From the NCBI GenBank assembly GCA_018292915.2, contig JACVVK020000200.1, positions 786,001 to 850,000 of the forward strand: 64,000 nucleotides of DNA, given 5' to 3'. Both the position numbers and the translations under genes were made by a program. Positions 55,690 to 64,000 of the stretch are shown in pieces. The DNA is from Batillaria attramentaria (taxonomy: Eukaryota; Mollusca; Gastropoda; Batillariidae). The stretch's first letter is position 1. Every line of letters starts with the position of its first letter. A model generated the notes under the pieces. It saw only the letters and a list, made by a program, of their open reading frames with translations. It made no database searches and was not told the DNA's origin.

Positions 55690-56242
55690 GTGCGACCACG
55701 TGACTGAAAATTCTCGGAAACCGAAAGTAGCGCACAATTCCAGGAAATCGTTTCGAAACGCGTGGCTTTCCTTTCAGTTTCTGTGTTCTTCAGTAATTGC
55801 GTCATAACAACTTATCAAATATCAATCATATCTCGCTGCAGCCCCACCCTGGAAGGCTAAATTTGACAGAGTGCAAAATTACAGAGTCAGTTGACCATTT
55901 CTTAGTTTCTTAGTCCCTTTCAGTTCACACCCATAACCCACGCAACCAGCAGTTTCACTGACATAAATGCGGAAAAAATGTCAACAACATTACCCCCTCC
56001 CCCACTCCTCCTCCTCCCCCAACCCCAGCTTAGGTTACAGAGTAGGATACAGACGAGACTACAAGATCTGCAGCGGATACGTTACAAGAATTCCAGCGGC
56101 CGCCAAGAAGAAATTAGAAGAGAACAGATGACTTAAATAACTTTAGTACGTGTACAATGACCAAAACACCGAACCGGTTCGGCGGACCGGTTCAAATGGG
56201 AACCGGTTTTAACCGGTAAACCGGTTAACCGCGGCAGCTCTA
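55493..56242. mobile_element. hAT-like nonautonomous DNA transposon, 750 bp, 8-bp TSD
   Basis: Ends TAGAGCTG and CAGCTCTA are inverted and lead into AACCGGTTAA-rich subterminal repeats on both sides. Flanks GCCTACAG (55485-55492) and GCCTGCAG (56243-56250) are an 8-bp target duplication with one mismatch, the hAT hallmark. Contains a TA microsatellite; no transposase frame. Confidence 0.88.
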
Positions 56243-56340
56243 GCCTGCAGTCCATTACTAAATAGACTGGGACTCGACAAAGTTTCTAAAAATATCTACC
56301 AATCAGTGCCGTCTAGCTGGCCTTCAGTTCGCAATTAAAC

Positions 56341-56517
56341 AACTGAAGGCGAATAGGCGGATAGTCATTCGGGGGGTTAACGTCCTTTTCCACCACATAC
56401 GGGTGATGTCAAAGACGGGGCAACGAGGAAAACAAGCCAGCACAAACATTTGCCCCCAGCTGGGAATCGAACTCACGACCCGAGAATTGAAAGTCCAACG
56501 CTCGACTGTCCCGTCTC
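56341..56517 (-). mobile_element. tRNA-derived SINE family F, copy 1
   Basis: The - strand carries a tRNA-like head (B box gggtcgtgagttcgattcc), then caaatgtttgtgctggc, cgttgccccgtctttgac and acgtta. Same family as 57627, 58821 and 61160. Confidence 0.82.
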
Positions 56518-57275
56518 CCTGAAACGGAACCTTCTCCCGCCCCCCCCCCCCCAAAAAAAAAAAAAAAAGGCAAGCATCTGCGTTTTGTAATACATCCATA
56601 GATTTATGCATGCCATCTCTGGATTAGGATGTCAAGGACATTCAGGGCATAAGCATCAGTTTCGATAATCCAGTTGAAATGTTCTTGGCGTGAAATCAAT
56701 GTGAAATTTTGCTGAGCATGGTTTCTTGACATTCCAAACATGGGGCAGTTTTGTTATTACTGCAATGTTTTTTCCCCCGTTTTCTTCTTCTTCTTCTTCT
56801 TTTTGTTGCTTTTTTCTTATTCCTGTGGTTTTTTTTTTCTTTTTATTATTTTCCCACGTCCCCAAACGTTTTGGAAAATAAATGACTTGGAACGGAAGAG
56901 AGAGAGAGAGAGAGAGAAACGCAGTTCATTGGTCCTGTAATTCACTCGTGTTCAGCTGGACTCTTTGTCAGGAGAGCTGCCTCTACCTGCTTGGACAGAA
57001 TTAACACAGTCCGAGTAATGGCGGAGACAAATAAAACAGTCGTGCCTACTGAACCGGCCGCCTAGACAGTCAATCTCAAACACTCCTTTATCTATCTTAC
57101 GGCCAGCAGCCTGGTATCCCACACACAACTAGATTCAAGTTGCAATAAACTTTATCTCGGGTGTCGTCCACCCATCACGCACGGTATCGCCAAGCGGGGA
57201 GACTAGAAAACACTTACTAGACATATCACATCATCAGCCCTGACTGTACTCCTTGAAGGGTACCCCGGAAACAGT

Positions 57276-57562
57276 CAGGGCCCGTATGTAAAAGTCGAGG
57301 TTAATTTAACCCACGGCTACGGGCTTAACCCAGACTAGGACAAAAGAAACCAAGAAACAAAATTATATTTTAAAAAAGGAGGCGAAGAAAGGGAGAAAGA
57401 AATCCTTCTATAACGGCTTAGGCATCTTGCTGGAATGGACCCGCTTCCTGATTTAAAAAATAAAAATAAAAAAAATAACCCTAGAGCTAGTTTTGTTCGA
57501 GGTTAGACTCTAACCCGGGGCTAAAAGTCCTAACCTAGACTTCTACATGCGGAGCCAGTTTT
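57276..57562. mobile_element. MITE family H, copy 2
   Basis: Left end CAGGGCCCGTATGTAAAAGT; the right end (acttctacatgcggagccag) is its inverse with mismatches. The body matches 54595-54826. Confidence 0.72.
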
Positions 57563-57626
57563 TTTTTTTTTTTTTTCAAATCTTGGAAAATCAAACTTTC
57601 ATGTCCGTTTCCACCACTGACGTACA

Positions 57627-57830
57627 GCTAAACAGAGAGGGTGGTGTGGTGGTGTGGGTGGGTGGGTGTTCGGGAGTTTAACGCCCTTTTTCCAACACGT
57701 AAGGGTGATTTCAAAGACGGGGCAACGAGAAAAAGGCCAGCACAAATATTTCGCCCCAGCCGAGATTCGAACAAAAGGACTCGAGCACTGAGAGTCCAAC
57801 GCTCTACCATTCGGCAGTCCGGCTACCCGC
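57627..57830 (-). mobile_element. tRNA-derived SINE family F, copy 2
   Basis: gggtgatttcaaagacgggg, caacgagaaaaaggccagca and caaatattt-gccccagcc, then the inverse of a tRNA-like head (gattcgaac; tccaacgctctaccattcgg). Confidence 0.85.
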
Positions 57831-57889
57831 TGCAGTGGTGTCAAATAACTGAACCCTAGCATACGGGCGCACTGACGAGCGAAAGTTTT

Positions 57890-58388
57890 TTGTTTTTGTT
57901 TTTTTGCTGCCCCAACTCTTTGTCAGCTCCAGTGGTGTTCCTCCCAGGTCATGGGTGGAACCCACGGAGGACTCGGAAGCTGGGACAACTTTTTATTATG
58001 CATGATGATGGAGATGATGATGATGGTAAGATGATGCTATGGGGATCCGTGTGGTTTGGGACTGCAGGACAGGGCCGCATTCCACGCTTCTTGTCACAAA
58101 TATCCCGGCATTAACCAGGCCCGGGAGGTACGGCACCTGTGGTGCCGGCCGTGTAATCATCCACATCATAAGACGTGTCATACTAAGGGAAGCACCCCGA
58201 AAGTCGCACCCGTGAAGTGGGTGAAACTCGGCTGTGTGGCAACAGCCTCCCCATCGGGCCCATAGCACACCCGATCTGGGTAGGAGCCGACCTAGGTAGG
58301 AAAAATCCCGCTTGCCTCGGCTGGGACTCGAACCCGGGTCTCCCGGTCCATGGTCCGAAGTGCTAACCACAACACTACGGGGGCCGGT
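57890..58388 (-). mobile_element. tRNA-derived SINE family B, copy 3
   Basis: About 90% identical to the other two copies. The tRNA-like head is at the right end (gaacccgggtctcccggtcc on +) and poly-T at the left. Flanked by the 13-bp target duplication GAGCGAAAGTTTT (57877-57889, 58389-58401). Confidence 0.95.
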
Positions 58389-58820
58389 GAGCGAAAGTTT
58401 TCCAAAGCATAAGCTGGTTTAGCGAAGATGAAAATTAACCCGTCTGATCGATGATCTTGTTGCGCAACCTTCGCTAAAAGGTTAAGTTGTCAGTTTGAGT
58501 TCTTCTCCTCGCTGGTTCCTTGCTTTCGCCCGGAGCTCGACAAGTACTGGCATCACAAGACGGCGGGCCGCGTCATACACTTTCTCAACTTTGACATTTT
58601 CCCCCCAGTCCCAGTCAGCATCGATCGATTTCGTGTGTAAACCCACCAGGCTGTCGTGACTGACAGGTTGCCTGTTGCGGTGCTGATAAAAGGGGAAAGG
58701 TTACAGGCGGTATCGCCAGTCGTCAGTTTGGGGCTCTCTGTCCTGTTATTTCATTTGCCACCGCACGAAATATTTGGGTTGTAGGGACAAAATAATAATA
58801 ATAATAATAATATATAAAAG

Positions 58821-58995
58821 CGCTTTACTCGACCGCACAGCCGAGCGGTAAAGCGGTGGACTTTCAATGCTCGGGTCGTGAGTTCGATTCCCGGCCGGGG
58901 CCAAATATTTGTGCTGGTCAATTCTCGTTGCCCCGTCTTTGATATCGCCCATATGTGGTGGAAAAGGACGTTAAACCCTGAAACACCCACCCGGA
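58821..58995 (+). mobile_element. tRNA-derived SINE family F, copy 3
   Basis: The head gccgagcggtaaagcggtgg (A box) and gtgagttcgattcccggcc (B box) are followed by ggggccaaatatttgtgctg, cgttgccccgtctttgata and ggacgttaaaccc. This is the sense-strand copy that shows the tRNA-like structure best. Confidence 0.88.
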
Positions 58996-58999
58996 CACC

Positions 59000-59160
59000 C
59001 GTTCGTTTGGCTCACACTTGGCGAACTCGGGCCAACACGTGAATCACGCGCATTCACTCACATAGCGGACAATACACTGAAGTGGTGCGAGGAGTCAGCG
59101 GAGCTATTCAAGTCGGGGAATTCAGAATTGCATTTTTTTTTTCTATAATCCTGTAGCCCT
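59000..59160 (-). mobile_element. SINE family E, partial copy
   Basis: Related to 33854-34240 in reverse: gggccaacacgtgaatcac, cactgaagtggtgcgagg and agctattcaagtcggggaat match its 3' half. Confidence 0.55.
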
Positions 59161-59399
59161 GACCCCTTTTTTTTCAAGAGACAAGGACATTTATCTAATT
59201 AGCACTGGCCAAGGGAAGCAACGCTGGCGGAAAAAAAGAACAAGAAAAAAGAAAGAAAAAAAAAAAAAAACCCGGGGCTCAGTGCAAAAAAAAAACAAAA
59301 AAAACACCCCCCTCCCCCCCCAAAAAAAAATAAATAAATAAAATAAAATATAAAAAAATCCGGACCTACTGCTGCCAATAATAATAATAATAATGATAA

Positions 59400-59765
59400 C
59401 AATAGAAGAAGACCTGTGTATTGTGTGTAGGGGCGGCTTTACTCAATTTCTTGAACTGGCTTAAAGCGCCGGCCGCGATCTGAACCCAGCACGCACGCTT
59501 ACGTGAATCACACGCATCATGTAATCTGTTCATGTCCAGTGTGTTAGAGAAGTTCTCTAACACACTGGACATGAATAGATTACACTGATCACGTGGTGCG
59601 AACCGGGTCAGCTCAGCAAATAAAGTTTCGGAATTTAGAGTTGAATTTATTTTCAAATTTCGTGGGCTAAATATTTCCAAAGCAGAGGGGAAGGAAGCCG
59701 GGGTACCCGGAGAGACTGAACCCCCGACGATCAGCGACTAAAGACCACACACACTTTCTCACCAG
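59400..59765 (-). mobile_element. SINE family E copy carrying a palindrome
   Basis: The reverse complement matches 33854-34240 (cccctctgctttggaaat, aaatttgaaaataaatt, cgcaccacgtgatcagtg, aaagcc-at right end). A 65-bp palindrome replaces the middle. Confidence 0.72.
59520..59584. repeat. 65-bp near-perfect palindrome
   Basis: Arms of 32 bp (TGTAATCTGTTCATGTCCAG and following) pair with a single mismatch and a 1-nt centre (around 59552). Confidence 0.93.
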
Positions 59766-61159
59766 TACCAGATTTTTTTTCAGTGTGGGATGAATATTTC
59801 CAAGACACGGGGAGGAGGGGGCGGGGGGGGGGGGCGGAGGGCACGGAGAGGACCCCTGACGATCGACCCGAATGAACGTAGTCATGGTGCCCCCTCTCCT
59901 GTAATCCAGGATATGACTTCCCCGATCACTCATAGGTTGGCCATAACAAGAATCAACGGAACCACATACTAAGGCCGTGGAAAATCCAAACCGCCCTACG
60001 CTAGGTGCCGGCTCACCAATCCAGCCCACGTGACATTTTTGCTGAGCCATCAACAAGCAGAACTGGAGCTGGGAAAAGAGTACAGTGTATTGTGCAATGC
60101 TGCCGGAGAGAAAGCGCGTGGGTGGTGTCCCTTGATGTCGGTCTCAGCACCAGATTACCTCCCGTGTCACTCGGTTGATTTACTTCTATATTCGCCATTC
60201 TCCCTGCGCAGCCGGCGTCAGGTCAGACTGCAGGACACCTGATTTACTTAGACGGGGCGGCCGTCGAGCGTTTAAGTCATTAACCATCAAACGTTCTATC
60301 TGTATAAAAAAAAGGCTGGACACAAAATCTGGAAAAACAAAGGAAATCATACTAATTTCAGAAGTCACTGACAGTGATTAGACTGAAGTCAGCAACTGAG
60401 CCACGCAAAAGGCGAATAAACCAAATAACCTTTATCATTATAATATTGTAGTTGTCAAGCTTCGCTGTGAACAGCTGAATGGGAAAATGTGGCAGAAGTC
60501 TTTGATTATGTTCATTTTGTGAGACGGCACTGCCTCTCCCCCACCGCGGCTACTCCCCTCCCCCCTACCCCCACCGACCCCTGCAAAACTCGGTGGTATG
60601 AGCTTGACTCGTGTCAGTGATCTGTTTGCAAGCACTGAGTAAGGAATACTATAGAAGCCTTAGGAGGCAGAAGAACCATTCCAACATATAGCAGACGCAA
60701 GTTTCTTTGTTTGCTTGTTTTAAGAGTTCACCCATCAGCTGAGACTAAGGACATCCTACACTGATATGTCCAAACGCGTTTATTTTTAACAGTTGACACA
60801 AACTGCGTGTCTGGTGCGTGTCAAGTTTCCTGACTAGTCTGTTACAGCTGCAAAGCTATTATTTCAAGATTTCTCACGTCATAACTGACTAACTTACATA
60901 ATTTGCGACGCGCATGACACATTAAACAAACAATTGTGCGTGTTTGTCAACTAGTCATCTGACTAGGCAGGTTCAGTAGGACTTCGTTAAGAGGACTTAG
61001 CCGGCTGAGCAGCGTAACCCATTGAAATTAGGCTCACGTACACGGCAGAGGCCGCGAGCGGCTAACGTGCTGTGATTAACTAATGGTACCACTAACGTGC
61101 CTAGATTTACTTCTAAATGGGTTAGGCTGTTCAGCCGAAGTCCTCCTTACGAAGTCCTA

Positions 61160-61345
61160 CGAGGGTGGGTGGGTGGGTGGATGTTTGGGAGTTTGTCCTT
61201 TTTCACCACATAAGGGTGATATCAAAGACGGGGCAACGAGAAAAAGGCCAGCACAAATATTTGGCCTCAACAGTCACAGTGATTCGAACTCACAACCCGA
61301 GCATTGAAAGTCCAACGCTCTACCATTCGGCCACCCCGGCTCCCC
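61160..61345 (-). mobile_element. tRNA-derived SINE family F, copy 4
   Basis: aagggtgatatcaaagacgg, ggcaacgagaaaaaggccag, then gattcgaactcacaacccga and caacgctctaccattcggc, the inverse of the head. Confidence 0.85.
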
Positions 61346-61869
61346 ACGAAGTCCTACAAAGTCCCAAGCTCGGTGATACACGTACAGTATTAAGAAATCA
61401 AAACACAGGGAGCAATATCTGGTACTGAACTGTAGAAAGACAAAGTCTGTTTCCGTACAGTTTTTTTTTTTTGTGTGTCGCTCACGGCGCTCGTCAGTTT
61501 CAAGGTGAGGGTGATATCAAAACATAAACACCTGCCGCGAAATCGGCCCGGAAGACACTGAAAGTCCTAAACTTGGTTCCCCCCGATCCACATTTGTTGG
61601 CCTTTTAAGGTCTGGAGCCAGCGAGAATGCCAGGATTGGAAAACCAGCGCGGATTGGAATTCCGTTTACGGCAGAAAGAAACCGCCTGGAGATCGGCGGC
61701 AGCAGACCAGCGTCACTGGCCCACTTCCAATCTCGTCCGCGCTTGCGTGTGGGGGGACAATTTGTGACGTCACATCAATGGCAGAGTTATCGATCGTGTT
61801 TGGCATTGACTGTATTGCACCGCTCCGGGAAGTGCCATTTCAAGACTGGAAGAATTTAGTGTCGAAGTC

Positions 61870-62310
61870 TGAGGCATACTACACCAATGCGGACATTCTT
61901 GTCGCACCAATGGTGACTGAATAAATAGCGTTAGATGAAAACCCAACAGACAATGAAAGAAAGCGGTCAAACTGAAAACGCTCTCGTGCTGTCGTATGTA
62001 CAGACAGAATCTACTGTGGCACATTAGACCAGTGTGGACATTTTTGTCGCACCACTGGTGAATAGCGTTAGATGAAAACGCAACAGACAAGAAAGGGAAA
62101 GCGGCTAAAGCCACTTTTGTATCGCTGTATATGCGGGAAATATCTACTGTTGAAGTACGTGGCACAGCAGGCCAATATGGACATTTTTTGTCATGCCGTC
62201 AGTGAACAGATTCAGTCCCCCCCCCCCCCAAAAAAAAACAACCTAATAGTAAAGGAAAGCGGTCACAACTGCTGCTCTTGTACCGTCGAGCGTATGGTAT
62301 GCGTGTCTCG
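61870..62310. repeat. Three-unit tandem repeat, about 125-155-bp unit
   Basis: Each unit has a(g/t)aatctactgt-ga or cgaagt, a(g/c)(a/c)-caatg/tgtggac/atggac, attttt-tgtcg/atgc, then gttagatgaaaac-caacag and gaaagcggtc/taaa. Units start near 61870, 62010 and 62145. Confidence 0.78.
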
Positions 62311-62445
62311 AAGGTGTGAAAAGTTGTAAAATAGGAGAAGGCAAGCAAGCAAGCAAGCAACAAAACACAAAGAACCACCCCCCCCAAAAAAAAAAAAAAA
62401 AAAAATCAACAAAAAACCAAAAACAAAAACAAAACAAAACAAAAC

Positions 62446-62449
<4 letters not shown>

Positions 62450-62502
<53 letters not shown>
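62450..62502. repeat. CA microsatellite preceded by poly-C/poly-A
   Basis: About 27 CA units after cccccc-A(20) and (CAAAA)n. Confidence 0.95.
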
Positions 62503-62507
<5 letters not shown>

Positions 62508-62601
62508 TCATAATTAAGTCATGTCTGCATAGATTTAAATTTGGCTCAGTGGGCGTGTTGCACTTTGATTATACTGTACTCATAAGTAAGATCCGTCAAC
62601 T

Positions 62602-63060
62602 ACTACTACTACTAAGGCTCCAAGTGGAGCATTGGCCATCGACGACCCTTCGCCATCGGACGCTGTTCTGGGCTACTCTTGCCACTCCAGTCCACTTGAT
62701 CCCCTGCTTGCATAGCTCTGCCTCAGTGTCCCGCCTTCAGCTGTTGCGAGGCCGGCCTCTCTTCCTTTTCCCCTGCGGGTTGCATGTCAGGGCTTGGCGT
62801 GTGGTGCTGGATGCTGGCTTCCTGAGGGTGTGTCCAATCCAGCCCCACTTCCTCCGCAGGATCTCCTTGGCCACTGGTTCCTGTCCCGCTCGCTCCCATA
62901 GCTCTTCGTTTCGGATCTTCTCTGGCCATCGGATGTTGAAGATGCGCCTCAGACAGGTGTTGAAAAATGTCTGGATCTTCTGCTGCATCCTCTTTGTCGT
63001 CCTCCAAAGATCCGTCAAGGAACCGTTCATCTTGTCTGATTTTCGCATACAGGGGAAACA
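62602..63060 (-). pseudogene. LINE ORF C-terminus and 3' end, interrupted by a stop
   Basis: The - strand encodes [20 protein letters not shown], then [11 protein letters not shown] and [11 protein letters not shown], the C-terminal zinc-region-like end of a common animal LINE family. A TGA replaces the expected next codon (about 62737-62739), but the frame stays readable beyond to a VVDGQCSTWSL end and a short (TAG)n-type tail at 62602. 5' truncated. Confidence 0.87.
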
Positions 63061-63129
63061 ACCGAAATAGAGCCAAACACGTGGGACTACACGTGCGCGG
63101 TACGAAATGTGTTACTGACTATATTGATG

Positions 63130-63396
63130 GAGACGTTAAACCTCAGTTAACCAGTCAACCTTCACAATGCTCTGCGGCTCTTTAGCACTGATCAACATGC
63201 TGACGTGTACAGTGAGCATCGACACATGACGTCAGTGTAAACTACATAATTTATATGGCACAGGCGGCGGAACCGGGAGGCCGGGGGGGGGGGGGGACAG
63301 TATCTTTTAAACACCGCCCCTCTCCCCCCCCCCCCAAAAAAAAAATAAAATAAAATAAAATAAAATAAAATAAAATAAAATAAAATAAAATAAATC
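63130..63396. repeat. SINE-end fragment, poly-G, poly-C/poly-A and TAAAA array
   Basis: gatggagacgttaaacc resembles a SINE family F 3' end. It is followed by poly-G (63282), poly-C/poly-A (63327) and about ten TAAAA units. Confidence 0.75.
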
Positions 63397-64000
63397 ATCA
63401 GTTATGTGGACGAGAGGGAGAAGGAAGAGGTGCCAGCCCAGTGGAAAGAAGGGATCGTCATCAAGCTGCCAAAGAAAGGGGACCTCAGGGACTGCAGCAA
63501 CTACCGAGGGATCATGCTCCTGTCAGTGCCAGGCAAGGTTCTCAACAGAATTCTACTGGAGAGGATGAGAGAGGCAGTCGACCCCATGCTCCGAGACCAG
63601 CAGGCAGGCTTTCGCAGGAACAGGTCCTGCGCTGACCAGATTGCCAGCCTACGCATCATTGTGGAGCAGTCACTGGAGTGGAACTCCCCCCTCTACATCA
63701 ACTTCATAGACTATGAGAAGGCCTTCGACAGTGTAGACAGAGAGGCGCTGTGGAAGCTGCTAAGGCACTATGGAGTTCCCGGGAAGATCATCTCCCTGAT
63801 CCAGTGCACCTACCAAGACATGAGCTGCAGGATTGCCCATGCCGGCCAGTTGTCAGAAAGCTTCGAGGTGAAGACCGGAGTCCGCCAGGGATGCCTGTTG
63901 TCCCCGTTTCTCTTCCTCCTGGTCATCGACTGGATCATGAAGACCACTACAGCAGGCAGGAAAAACGGGATACAGTGGACACTCTGGACGCAGCTGGATG
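63397..64000 (+). mobile_element. Non-LTR retrotransposon reverse transcriptase domain, open to window end
   Basis: An uninterrupted frame of about 201 codons, with no start, runs off the right edge. It carries KKGDLRDCSNYRGIMLLS, QQAGFRRNRSCADQI, motif A YINFIDYEKAFDSVDR with the catalytic Asp, and motif B GVRQGCLLSPFLFLLVIDW. The FADD/YADD motif would lie just beyond the window. Its sequence agrees with the same LINE family as 62602-63060, in the opposite orientation. No stop codons, so it could be young. Confidence 0.93.

Noticed and set aside
59667..60056. 129-residue ORF on the - strand
   Set aside because: It runs across SINE-derived sequence and a poly-G tract; no recognisable protein motif.
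63397..63635. 64-residue ORF MERRDRHQAAKERG in the RT region
   Set aside because: It is an out-of-frame shadow of the reverse transcriptase reading frame.

Overview
This is a 64 kb piece of animal nuclear DNA, most likely from a mollusc and probably a gastropod. It has intron-rich genes with GT-AG introns, no bacterial gene layout, many tRNA-derived SINEs, MITEs and non-LTR retrotransposon fragments, and very many mononucleotide and CA/TG tracts. The species cannot be named from sequence alone.

Two protein-coding genes were reconstructed exon by exon; they point toward each other. (1) On the + strand, 12 exons (1421-12140) encode the last 528 residues of OS9, the ER lectin of ER-associated degradation; its first exons lie left of the window. 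(2) On the - strand, 16 coding exons (45078 down to 21773) encode a complete 1,097-residue R3H + SUZ RNA-binding protein orthologous to R3HDM1/R3HDM2 (Drosophila encore). In both, intron phases close without a frameshift (1587 and 3294 coding bases). A plausible R3HDM promoter with CRE and ETS motifs lies near 49.85 kb, with a 5'UTR exon donor at 49515. The two genes are tail to tail, separated by about 8.6 kb of 3'UTR or intergenic sequence. From memory, human OS9 and R3HDM2 are also near neighbours, on 12q13-q14, so this may be ancient linkage.

The rest is repeats. OS9 introns carry about 15 near-identical copies of a 77-bp minisatellite, a minisatellite interrupted by a SINE, and a decayed repeat that has copied a 5' splice site. 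R3HDM introns carry MITEs, a LINE fragment nested in another repeat with a clear target-site duplication, and a complete type I hammerhead ribozyme motif (26736-26781, - strand) inside a small element with 68-bp direct repeats; the last resembles Penelope-type or retrozyme elements. From 54 kb to the right edge there is no recognisable host gene: this part is SINEs, a 750-bp hAT-like element with an 8-bp target duplication, other MITEs, a 65-bp near-perfect palindrome and LINE pieces. The last 600 bp is an open reverse transcriptase domain running off the edge.

The most unusual points are the hammerhead element; three MITE families with 6-bp target duplications, one of which (8 copies) always lies in introns in the same orientation relative to transcription; and the OS9-R3HDM convergent pair.
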